From assembly GCA_026018925.1 (NCBI GenBank), contig JAKSZU010000009.1, positions 38,647,194 to 38,711,193 on the forward strand: a stretch of 64,000 nucleotides of DNA, read 5' to 3'. Numbering within the stretch: position 1 is the first letter of the stretch; every line of letters starts with the position of its first letter. Both the position numbers and the translations under genes were made by a program. This document shows, in pieces, positions 55,861 through 64,000 of this stretch. The notes under the pieces were generated by a model that did no database searches, had not been told where the DNA came from, and saw only the letters and a program-made list of their open reading frames with translations. Source of the DNA: Tupaia tana (lineage: Eukaryota; Chordata; Mammalia; Scandentia; Tupaiidae).

Positions 55861-56341
55861 GATGTGGTAGGCCAATTTATTCAATATCTGTTTCAACTTT
55901 CAGAGTATCCTCTTCAATGGAAGATAGTGGAAAATTAAGTTATACTTCTGAATGCCCTTGTAGTTAAGATGTCAGGTGTCTATCAATCAGAGGCATGCAC
56001 CCAACACCTGCATTCATAACTGCATTAAATACTAGGACAGACATTATCACAAGAAACATCTATTTTGCTAGTAGAGATCTAGTGAGGATGCAGTGCTTCT
56101 GCATCTCTCAGATCTGCCAGTGGCTCTCTGATTTCTAGATCATTGTCAGGTGATGGGATATTTTTGTGCAGTACTCTGCACAACGGCCTCTTAATTTCCT
56201 CAAGTGATTATTATGGTGCAGATAGTAACTCCTAAGGAGGGACAGTTCTGTGTTGTTCTGGAAGTTTTTCCTGGTCCCTAGCCTAAATCTTGCTTCCCTA
56301 GCCCTTCCAGCAATTTTTCGTAACACAAAATGTGCTTCATT
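55861..56341. other. No gene recognised
   Basis: Unassigned, moderate GC. A 63-codon minus ORF ends here and has no family features. Confidence 0.4.
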
Positions 56342-56355
56342 GAAAATTTCTTTTT

Positions 56356-56616
56356 AGGGACGAGCAGTTAGTGTAATGGCTATGTTGCTGGACTCCCATG
56401 TAGTCGACTGCAGTTCGAGTCCCGGACCTGGTGGCTTAAACTCACGCCGGGCACACGTGTGTACGTGCCCAAGATCCTGAGAGGAGAAGGGATTGTGGTG
56501 TGGCCATTACCCCTGGGGGTAATTTCTCACTTTCTGTCTCTCTGTCTCTCTCTGTCTTTTTGACAAGTGCACGCGCCCTATCGCCAAAACCTCTCCAAAA
56601 AGAAAAAAAAAAAAAA
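56356..56616 (+). mobile_element. SINE-L copy with TSD
   Basis: aaaatttcttttta on the left and aagatttctttttg on the right. Head gggacgagcagttagtgtaatgg. The body lacks about 10 bases at 'gagaggagaagggattg'. Confidence 0.94.
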
Positions 56617-56731
56617 GATTTCTTTTTGTTTAAAATACAGTGGTTTGTCTTATAAATAGATAGTTCCATTACTATTCCTAAAGTTATACATCATTAATCG
56701 TGTCTTGTACGTAAAAATGTCCAAACTTTCT

Positions 56732-56789
56732 TTTTTTAATAATTACTTATTAAATTTTACTTATTCATTCGTTTATTTTTAATTTGACA

Positions 56790-56829
<40 letters not shown>

Positions 56830-56946
56830 GATAGAGAGAGAAAGAGGGGACGTGAGAAAGCAAGCCACCAGGTCTGGGACTCGAACTGTGGTCAGCCATG
56901 GTGGGAGTGTCCAGGGCCTTAACTACCAAGCCACCTGCTGGTCCCC
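56732..56946 (-). mobile_element. SINE-S copy with 16-bp TSD
   Basis: aatgtcca(a/g)(a/c)ctttct-type target at 56716-56731 and 56947-56962. (CA)n at 56790-56824; the head ends 'gccacctgctggtcccc'. Confidence 0.93.
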
Positions 56947-56962
56947 AATGTCCAAGCTTTCT

Positions 56963-58189
56963 AATGCCAGTGTTATTGTTAAGATTTGAGCTTTCCTCCT
57001 ATTTCAAGTTGAATAAAATAGTTTTCAAAAAAAATTGTATCGGTGAGCTAGGATATCCTACATACTTCCATATGTAAATCTCTATTTTACTTATGCTCCC
57101 TTGCCTTGATTCATCTTGGCTACCTGAATATTATTAATATAATAAAAGCATCCTGGAGAGGATCAAGAAAAATAGAAAGTGAACTACAAAACTATTAAAA
57201 ATAACCTGTGCACAATGAAGGAGGTAGAGACAGGATGATCAAAACAGTCAGATGCTAATCACCATTTGTTTATGAGTAGCCTGTCAAGGGACCTTTTGCT
57301 TTTTTTTTTTTTCAACAAAACTCCTCTTAAATGTTGAAGAGGAATTTGATACAAGAAAAAGTCTACTTAAAGCTATATGCCTACCTTTTGGGTCATTTAT
57401 GCCAATGATAAAATGGGCAGTGATCAGAATGCCAGTCTGTGCACAAAATCGTTTTTGAACATCTGATGTTTGGCACATGTATCTCCATGCTCAATTAGCT
57501 ATGCAACAGTGTGTACAAAATCCAGTTGCACTCAACCGCTTAAATAGCTCTTTTGAAAACTATTTCCACTTATTTTCGTGTAAAACTTCAACTTAAATCA
57601 CGCTAAGAGGCATGCCTAGAAATTTTCCCTCAGCACAATTGCCAGCAGTTTTGCAGGACAAGGGAAATTTGCACCAGCTTTCTGTAAGGGCAGAACAGAA
57701 CAATGCAAGTGTGTTAGGCAGGATAGAACTTAAAGAGTTAAATCCTTTTTCAAGAATGCTTATGTATTATGAGGATACCAGAAATTTAATAACCACAGGC
57801 AAATAATCTCACTCAAAATCCTTGTCAAAAAGAATGCCACAATAGCTCAGAATGGATTGATGAATGTTTGAAAGCCTTTTATTAGAATTCTGCAAATTGG
57901 GAACACTCCTGTGAGCAAACCTTCCAAAGCAAGAATTTTTCATTTGACTGCCAGAGCAAGCACAAGAGCACTAGCCTATTTCTGTGTATAATCACAAAGA
58001 GATATCATTTCATAATCTGGAATCCTTATAGTAGTTTTGCCTATTTTAACTTTCATCACTGCCTTTAGTCCTGAATGGGCCTTGCTCTGATCTAGTGGAG
58101 CACTGAGTTATTTAGCTAAATAGAGAGCTATTACTACAGCCCCTAGTATTTCTACCAGCACATCTGTTATTGTTATTCTATCCCCAAGT
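56963..58189. other. SINE-free unique stretch, no gene recognised
   Basis: About 1.2 kb with no repeat I can identify. Two 64-codon ORFs (57284-57478 minus; 57612-57806 plus) show no known domain. The minus one ends its conserved-looking part at a 'ccaaaag/gtaggc' word that could be a splice donor. Neither is strong enough to call a gene. Confidence 0.4.
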
Positions 58190-58401
58190 AATTCACTACC
58201 CAGGATTCTGACAGACCTGAATTAAAATCTGGCTTCTGCCACTTAGCATGGTTTAGGGCAGATTACTGATACACTCCAAACTTCAGTGTCCTTTACTATA
58301 AAATGAGAATGATAAAAAATATATATTCTAACAAGTTATTTCATAAACTTAATGAGGCTGAGTGTTTATAAAGCATGTAGAACATTGATTGACATTGTAG
58401 T
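58190..58401 (+). mobile_element. MIR
   Basis: 'gaattaaaatctggcttctgccacttag', 'tcctttactataaaatgagaatgat' and 'gcatgtagaacattg' follow MIR order. Confidence 0.8.
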
Positions 58402-58417
58402 AAAAGCTAGTTATTGT

Positions 58418-58605
58418 GGGGGCCAGCAAGCGGCATGGTGGTTAAGGCACTGGACTCCTACATGGCTGACCATGGTTCGAGTCCAGGTGGCTTGCTTCCA
58501 CAATTTTTTTCTCTGTCTCTCTCTGGTGAGCACATGTGCCCTATAGCAAATTAAAAAAAAGTGATAATAATAAATAAAATTAAATAAATAATTATTTATA
58601 TTTTA
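58418..58605 (+). mobile_element. SINE-S copy
   Basis: Head gggggccagcaagcggcatggtgg with B box ggttcgagtcc. The end 'gagcacatgtgccctatagcaaa' is SINE-L-like on a short body. Flank words aaagctagtt occur on both sides. Confidence 0.92.
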
Positions 58606-59577
58606 AAAAGCTAGTTGCTAATTATTGTTAGTTTCCATTCTTTTTTTTTTTTTTTTTTAAATTTCCACAGGCATAGTCTTCAGTCTGTAATATGGGATCT
58701 GCTACAACATTTTTGGGGAGATTGCAGGTATTCATTGTATGATGCCAATGATATGGTGAAGTATTTTTAATCATAATCAAGTGGCTGTTTTGAATCCCTG
58801 AGCAAAGGAAGCTAATTACCAGAAAGATATGTGTCATGTATAAATCTCAGTGCATGAGGTGGAATTATCTAAGAATGTCATTGCTTTCACCTATTTTCAC
58901 ATGTAGACAAAGAATCTCTACGAATGTAAATCTATCCATTGTGGCACCAAATAATTTGCAATTCTAAAATTCATTTAATGGGCTTAAAATTTTAATAAGG
59001 GAGGCACAGAAGTATGCGTAAGGAGCATTTGCCCTTAAAATGTCTTTTTTTCCCCACTTTCCTTTCCAATATTTCTAGCTCAAGTGCTAAGAAATATTTA
59101 TTAAACCTAGCCCACAGTTTAAAATCACCTCAGTAGACATTACAAATTATACCTTCTGCTGCAATAAAGGAGAGATTTGGTCACAAATCACTTATCTAAA
59201 ACACATTTTTATGGATTCTAAACTAATTAAATCAAGAAGTCTTATTATCTCCAGAAATCCACAGAGGAGGAACATACTTCTTTATAGACAAAGGAGGGCT
59301 TAAAAAGTATAAACCAAATTTTAAAACCTAAAATGTACTGTATCAGAATGGCTTGACTGGATAAACTAACGTGGAAAGACTGGGGACTGGGAAATTATAA
59401 ACAGAAGGTCTGGCCTCTAAGTTCATAGTAGTAAATTCACAGGTCCACAAGGGCCAGCAAAATGATGTGAGTTTGGCTAAATGCAGGGTCACAGAAATGG
59501 TGGCGCCAGAAGTACATATAATGAATGACATTACTTGGCTCCAACTAATTGATGCAATTTAGGAAGATGAGTATTTT
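58606..59577. other. No gene recognised
   Basis: Unassigned, with a T18 run at 58641. No strong ORF. Confidence 0.4.
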
Positions 59578-59594
59578 CATATGGTCTAGTTTTT

Positions 59595-59872
59595 GTTTTG
59601 TTTTTACCAGAGGGCTGTAAGCTCACCAGAGAGAGACACAGAGACAGAGGAAGAGGGATAGGGAGACGGAGAAGGAGAAAGCACCTCCCCCAAATGACGT
59701 TTGTTTCTCCTGCAATCCCTTCTCCTCCTTTCCTCCATCCTGTGGTGATTTTGCAATTTTAGGCACACACATGCCTAGTGTATTTTATCAGTCACGGAGG
59801 TTGGAATTTGAACCATGCAGCTGGTAGTGTGAGATCTAGCTCCCTGAACCACTAGGCCACGGGGCCAGTCCC
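59595..59872 (-). mobile_element. SINE-O copy with imperfect TSD
   Basis: catatggtctagttttt on the left and catatactccagttttt on the right. The head remnant 'ccacggggccagtccc' is better preserved than in most SINE-O copies. Confidence 0.85.
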
Positions 59873-59889
59873 ATATACTCCAGTTTTTT

Positions 59890-60034
59890 CAAAGATTATC
59901 CTTTTCTATGAGCAGGAAAGAGAAAGACATATAGACAGATACCCATGACAGAATATTAACTCCACAATCCAGCTTCAGTCAGCTTTGGCCATGTGAGAGT
60001 CCAACACTAACCGCTATACTACCTTCTGGATCTC
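59890..60034 (-). mobile_element. Truncated SINE-O
   Basis: 'agcaggaaagagaaagacat' then 'cagctttggccatgtgagagtcc' and head remnant 'ctaccttctgga'. The body is mostly missing. Confidence 0.6.
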
Positions 60035-60207
60035 AAATCTTTTTTAAGATTATCATGGAAACCAAACAAAGCACACCTGTTGTGTTGACCACTCTGTGAC
60101 TATAGCTCTTGCTCTTGTTTAACCATCAGTTTGTTGTGATCCTGGGCAAGTAGCCTGCATTCTTTGTACCCCAATTTTCTTATTTCCCTTTAGGGTAAAT
60201 TATGGGT

Positions 60208-60398
60208 AGACAAACTATGGCCTGTTTGCTTTGTAAATAATTTTTTTTTTTTTTTTACAAATCCACACTCGTTTGTTTACATATGGTCTATGGTTCTTTC
60301 CATGTTACAACAACAGATTAGAGTGGCTGTGATAGAGGATATATAGTCCACAAAGCTGATATCTGGTGCTTTATGGAAAAAGTTTGCCAACTACGGGG
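60208..60398 (+). mobile_element. hAT-type MITE
   Basis: Begins 'gtagacaaactatggcctg' and ends 'gaaaaagtttgccaactac', inverted termini of a common mammalian hAT MITE, with 'gtttacatatggtctatgg' inside. Confidence 0.8.
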
Positions 60399-60484
60399 GC
60401 AGATAATTGCTGCTTTCTGTATCCAAAGGGTTGTTGGAAATAGGAGAAAGGAGGATGTTCTAAAAAGAATGATGAAAATCAACT

Positions 60485-61122
60485 GTGGTAGGTTGCATTG
60501 ACCTCAATCATTTGATCCTTCTGCATCCACACCTTTACCCCTGCAGTGTCTTTCCCTTTGACTCTGGGAGTGTGACTGGCTTTTGTCAATTGGATATTAG
60601 CAGATGTGACACAAGCAAAGGCTTGAGAAGTATGTATGGACTAGAGTCTACTCTTTTCTATATCATTGCGAGGAGAACATACCTGGGCTAGCGTTTTAGA
60701 GCAGGGGTTGGCAAACATCTTCTGTAAAGAGCTAGGTCAGAAGTATTTAAGCTTTGTCAGGCATATGGTTTCTGTCACAGCCACTTCACTCCACTATTCT
60801 GGGGCAAAAACCAGCCATACCCAATACATATACACATGGGTATGCCTGTGTTTCAATAACTTTTTAGTTCCAAAAACAGGTGTAGGGCTGTACTTTGGCC
60901 TGACAACTGCCACTGGAGCAAAAGAGGTGGAGCAGGGGTGAGTCACCCTATCCACCCCAGCTGAAATGTTAGACCAACCAGACAAGTCACAGACATACGG
61001 ACAAGCCCAGACAGGACAAGCACAACTGCCTAGCCTAGTTGCAAATGAATGAACAATAAGCACTTGTTGTTTGCCACTGGGATTTTTGAGGTTCTCTGAT
61101 ACACAGCAAAAGCTAATTGATT
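60485..61122 (+). mobile_element. Old LTR split by a hAT MITE
   Basis: 60550-60700 ('gactctgggagtgtgactgg', 'agcagatgtgacacaagcaaaggcttg', 'gagaacatacctgggctagc') and 60912-61122 ('ccaccccagctgaaatg', 'gcacttgttgtttgccactggg', 'aaagctaattgattta') read as two halves of one ERVL-type LTR. Confidence 0.65.
60702..60911 (-). mobile_element. hAT-type MITE, reverse of the copy at 60.2 kb
   Basis: Starts 'gcaggggttggcaaacatcttctgtaaag' and ends 'gggctgtactttggcctgac', with 'cagccatacccaatacatatac' inside. It is the reverse orientation of 60208-60398. Confidence 0.8.
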
Positions 61123-61279
61123 TAGTATTACATTATTATACTCATCTAAAGCAGAAGAAACTGCTGTGTAGAGTTTGACAAAATTTATACACATACACAC
61201 AAAGATAATGGAACTAAATAGTGAAGACGCCTTGTGTCTACACTAACAAGAGTGGTTGTAATTTACAGATTGGTGACTT

Positions 61280-61450
61280 CAGGTCAAGCACTATGCTAAA
61301 CCCTACAACATAATCACTAATTCTTAAAACTGTACTGTAATGTAGACTGCTTAAAATTATTATCCACATTTTTTCAGAATAAAAAATACTAAAGCTTAAT
61401 GAGTAGAGTTAACTAGCCCAGGGTGTTATGAGTAATGGAATAAGACCCTG
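61280..61450 (-). mobile_element. MIR, antisense
   Basis: 'tcaagcactatgctaaaccc', 'cataatcactaattcttaaaac' and 'attattatccacattttttcag' fit antisense MIR. Confidence 0.65.
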
Positions 61451-62271
61451 GATACATGTGTCTTTCCACAATGTCACACTTGATTGCATAGCATAAGATT
61501 GGGCATAGCAGAGTAGTCAGGTCAAGGGATAAGAACAACTCATGCTAGCTGATCACCTGGAGTAGTCTCTGGAGGCAAAGAGCCAGTTGTGGGTCCCAAA
61601 TATCTCCCAAGGATGCATCAATAGTTGGTCCCATCCATTCCTAGACGTCTCACAAAGGGTCTGATGATGGATCCTGAGGCCAGGACAGAGGCAGCAAATC
61701 TCAGGTAGAGAGTCTCAAGTACCAAGTTCTGAGAGTCTCTCAAAGAATGGCTGGAGGTGATGTGCTCTGGTCATGGTGCCAGGAGAAAATGGTGAAATGG
61801 CTCTGGTGAAGGCTCATTTTATGTCCCAAAATGAATGTAATCTCTTAGATTTGCATGTGTCTAAGATTAGCACATCGTGAGTCTCTCCATGTCTGCTTGG
61901 GTAGATCGGCATGTCTGGAGTTTGAGTATTCTCGTTATGCCCTTTTGTTGTGGCAGACCAGGCAAGAAATTGAGGTGTACAAATCACACTTAGCTACTGT
62001 TCGATGCAGTCTCTTCATTACACAGTGCATTTTGTGTAACACAGTGCTCTCTACCTAAGGTTACACAGATGTGAAACATCAGAGCTACCTCTAGGTATCT
62101 TAATGTGCAAATGACCAGACATACGATAGATATCTGAAAACTTAGATAATATTTTTCAATTCAATATAATCATTTCTTTTTTTCCCAACAGAATTTTTAA
62201 AGTATCACTTAATTAAAACAAAGTATTTGTAACCATCTTGATGGTAATAAACAACCATTAAAATACAAGCA
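61451..62271. other. No gene recognised
   Basis: Higher GC, purine-rich 61560-61810 with repeated 'gagagtctc' words. Unassigned. Confidence 0.4.
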
Positions 62272-62530
62272 GGGCCAGCAGGTGGCATGGTGGGTAAGGG
62301 GCTGGACTCCCACATGGCCAACCATGGTTCAAATCCCAGACCTGATGGCTTGGAAATCACACTGAGCGTGTGTGTAGATGTTCCCAAAATCCTGAGAGGA
62401 AAATGGAAAAGGGATTGAGGCATGGCCATTCCCCCTGGGGGGGTGACTTCTCACTTTCCCTCCCTGACTTTCTGTCTCATTCAGGCAAGCACACATGCCT
62501 TATGTCAAAAACCTAAAAATAAATAATACA
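62272..62530 (+). mobile_element. SINE-L copy, older head
   Basis: Head gggccagcaggtggcatggtgg on a long body ('cactgagcgtgtgtgtagatg', 'cccctgggggggtgac'). It combines the GGTGGC head with the SINE-L body. Confidence 0.93.
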
Positions 62531-63144
62531 AGGAAATGATATATTTTCTACCTTCCAGGATGAATCTTGAGCATAAGTGAAAATTGAATAAACTTTCACT
62601 GGCAGTTATCGATTGAAGAATCCTGTTATCAATAAAAAAGCTGTTTAGCATCTGTGCCTAAATATGATCTTATCTTTTACTGTAAGTTAAATAATAGGTT
62701 GATTTTAACTTAATTATGATAGTTTAATAGAATTTTTCTGTTATACCTTTAAAACATATGATAATGATAGCATTTGTATATCTAAAACTTTTATATCCAT
62801 GTATTTTATTTCTCAACTAGACTAAAATAATCAGACACTATCTCCTAGTTAGTCTGGTCACCCTGTCCTTAAGAAACAAAACAAAGAAACATAATTTCCA
62901 CTAACATGAACAAATACATAAAGAGCTAATAAACTCATAAGCTGTTGATTACATGATTACATCAAAATTTAAACAGTAAAAATAACAGTCTAAAAATTCC
63001 ACAAGCAATATTAAGATATCAAAGCCAGCTTTATAATTATTTTTCTTTATCTGGCCTCTGAGCCTGAACTCAGATTCTGATATGAGTAGTGGCTATTTGC
63101 TTTTATAAAATATTTTCATGTAACCAACTGATTTACCTAAATTC
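62531..63144. other. No gene recognised
   Basis: Very AT-rich, no repeat or ORF I can support. Confidence 0.4.
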
Positions 63145-63403
63145 CTTTTTCTTTTAGGAGAGATTTTTGCTATAGGGTTCATTCGCTCACCAGAGAGACA
63201 GAAAGTGAGAAATCCCCCCATCCCGCCCCCAGTGGGGATGGCCATGCTGCAATCCCTTCTTCTCTGTTCTTCTCCTGGGATTTTGGGCACACACACAAAC
63301 ACACACACCTGGCGTAAGTTTTAAGCCACCTAGTCCAGGACTCAAACTGTGGTAGACCACTTGGGAGTCCAACAACGTAACCACTATGCCATCTGTTGGT
63401 GTC
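63145..63403 (-). mobile_element. SINE-L copy
   Basis: Runs from 'aggagagatttttgctataggg' to 'catctgttggtgtc'. The C block is expanded irregularly ('ccccccatcccgcccccagtgggg'). Confidence 0.92.
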
Positions 63404-63429
63404 AGATTTTACTAAATTCTAATTTGATC

Positions 63430-63630
63430 CTACAATTTAGTTGTTTGACCTAAAGAGAAGCACTTAACCTCTCTGAGTCTGAATCTCTTAATCTGTATAA
63501 TAAGAGATAACAATAGTACTTACTTCTTTAAAATTGCTATGAAAATGAAAAAGCTAAGGGATGCAAAGTGTCAGATAGGGTCAGTGTCTGGCACATACAT
63601 AAAAGACAGTCATTAGTTGTTCCCTGAATC
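63430..63630 (+). mobile_element. MIR
   Basis: 'aagcacttaacctctctgagtctgaat', 'aataagagataacaatagtacttactt' and 'agtgtctggcacatacataaaa' follow MIR order closely. Confidence 0.85.
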
Positions 63631-64000
63631 TGATTCTGTTGCTGGAAACAATGGTTGTCAGTGTGGTTGTTTAACTATTATTGACACAGCCTTAATAAGT
63701 ACTTTGAGAGAAACGATCAAATACGTGGCGTAAGGAATGATACATGTGAATTGACTGTGCATTAGACTATTTTCTTTTTGTAGATGATATGAGGACACAG
63801 GTAGCCATGATCTGTTTACACAGGACGATTGAATATGATCATACTGATAAACTTATTTTGGTGTCAATAAAAATATTTATAGAGACAAAGAAGCTTATAA
63901 TTGACTCATCTGACTTCTCTCCCGAATTAAATTATTATGCATCATATGCTATCTGGTTAAAATGTCAGCAGAACAATTATAATGAAGTGATAATAATAAA
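63631..64000. other. No gene recognised
   Basis: Unassigned AT-rich end of window. Confidence 0.4.

Noticed and set aside
57284-57478. Coding exon on the minus strand with a donor-like end
   Set aside because: A gtaggc word after a short open frame is weak; no acceptor or neighbouring exon could be supported.

Overview
The window reads as non-genic or deep-intronic DNA of a placental mammal. It carries MIR and L2 remnants, MER5-like hAT, Tigger and mariner-type MITEs, MaLR-type LTRs, many L1 3' fragments, processed pseudogenes of mammalian genes (PFDN4, RPL5, RPL39) and part of a betaretrovirus-like provirus. One old element near 47.1-47.3 kb joins a tRNA-like head to a 7SL (Alu-like) body, which points to Euarchontoglires. 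I cannot name the species. I recognise no multi-exon host gene, promoter or functional RNA gene. Nearly all long ORFs are translations of SINE copies, microsatellites or L1.

The dominant signal is one tRNA-derived SINE family, with about 70 copies in 64 kb. I use three working names. SINE-L (about 250 bp) has a tRNA-like head with A box (TTAGCGTAATGG in young copies) and B box (GGTTCGAGTCC), a GC-rich body, a CT-rich stretch, a conserved 'gccctatagc-aaaacctctc' end and an A tail. SINE-S (about 150-200 bp) has the same head joined directly to a CT-rich stretch and an (AAATA)n tail. SINE-O is an older, diverged relative. On the + strand, minus-strand copies begin with a T run and end in 'ctgctggtccc'. 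Many copies keep 10-20 bp target-site duplications (TSDs) of the L1 endonuclease type.

Layout. 0-8.4 kb: SINEs, an unassigned pseudogene-like block, a PFDN4 retrocopy beside an L1, twin SINE-S copies sharing one target site, and an RPL5 retrocopy. 8.6-20.3 kb: a stack of antisense L1s with nested SINEs, MITEs, an LTR and a younger L1. 20.4-32 kb: lower repeat density with hAT, Tigger and L1 pieces and SINEs. 32.4-32.8 kb: an RPL39 retrocopy with an intact reading frame and clear TSD. 33.4-37.2 kb: a truncated minus-strand provirus (integrase end, broken env, open TM subunit, 3' LTR) flanked by two copies of the same host sequence. 37-51 kb: L1 and SINE rich, with 7SL-related elements. 51-64 kb: a diverged local duplication, L2/MIR, paired SINEs sharing a target site, a SINE-free stretch at about 57-58.2 kb, and an old LTR split by a hAT MITE.

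The points most worth a second look are the folded body and CTCF-like head motif of the SINE family, the provirus flanked by occupied and empty versions of its target, the two serial-insertion sites, and the intact RPL39 retro-ORF.
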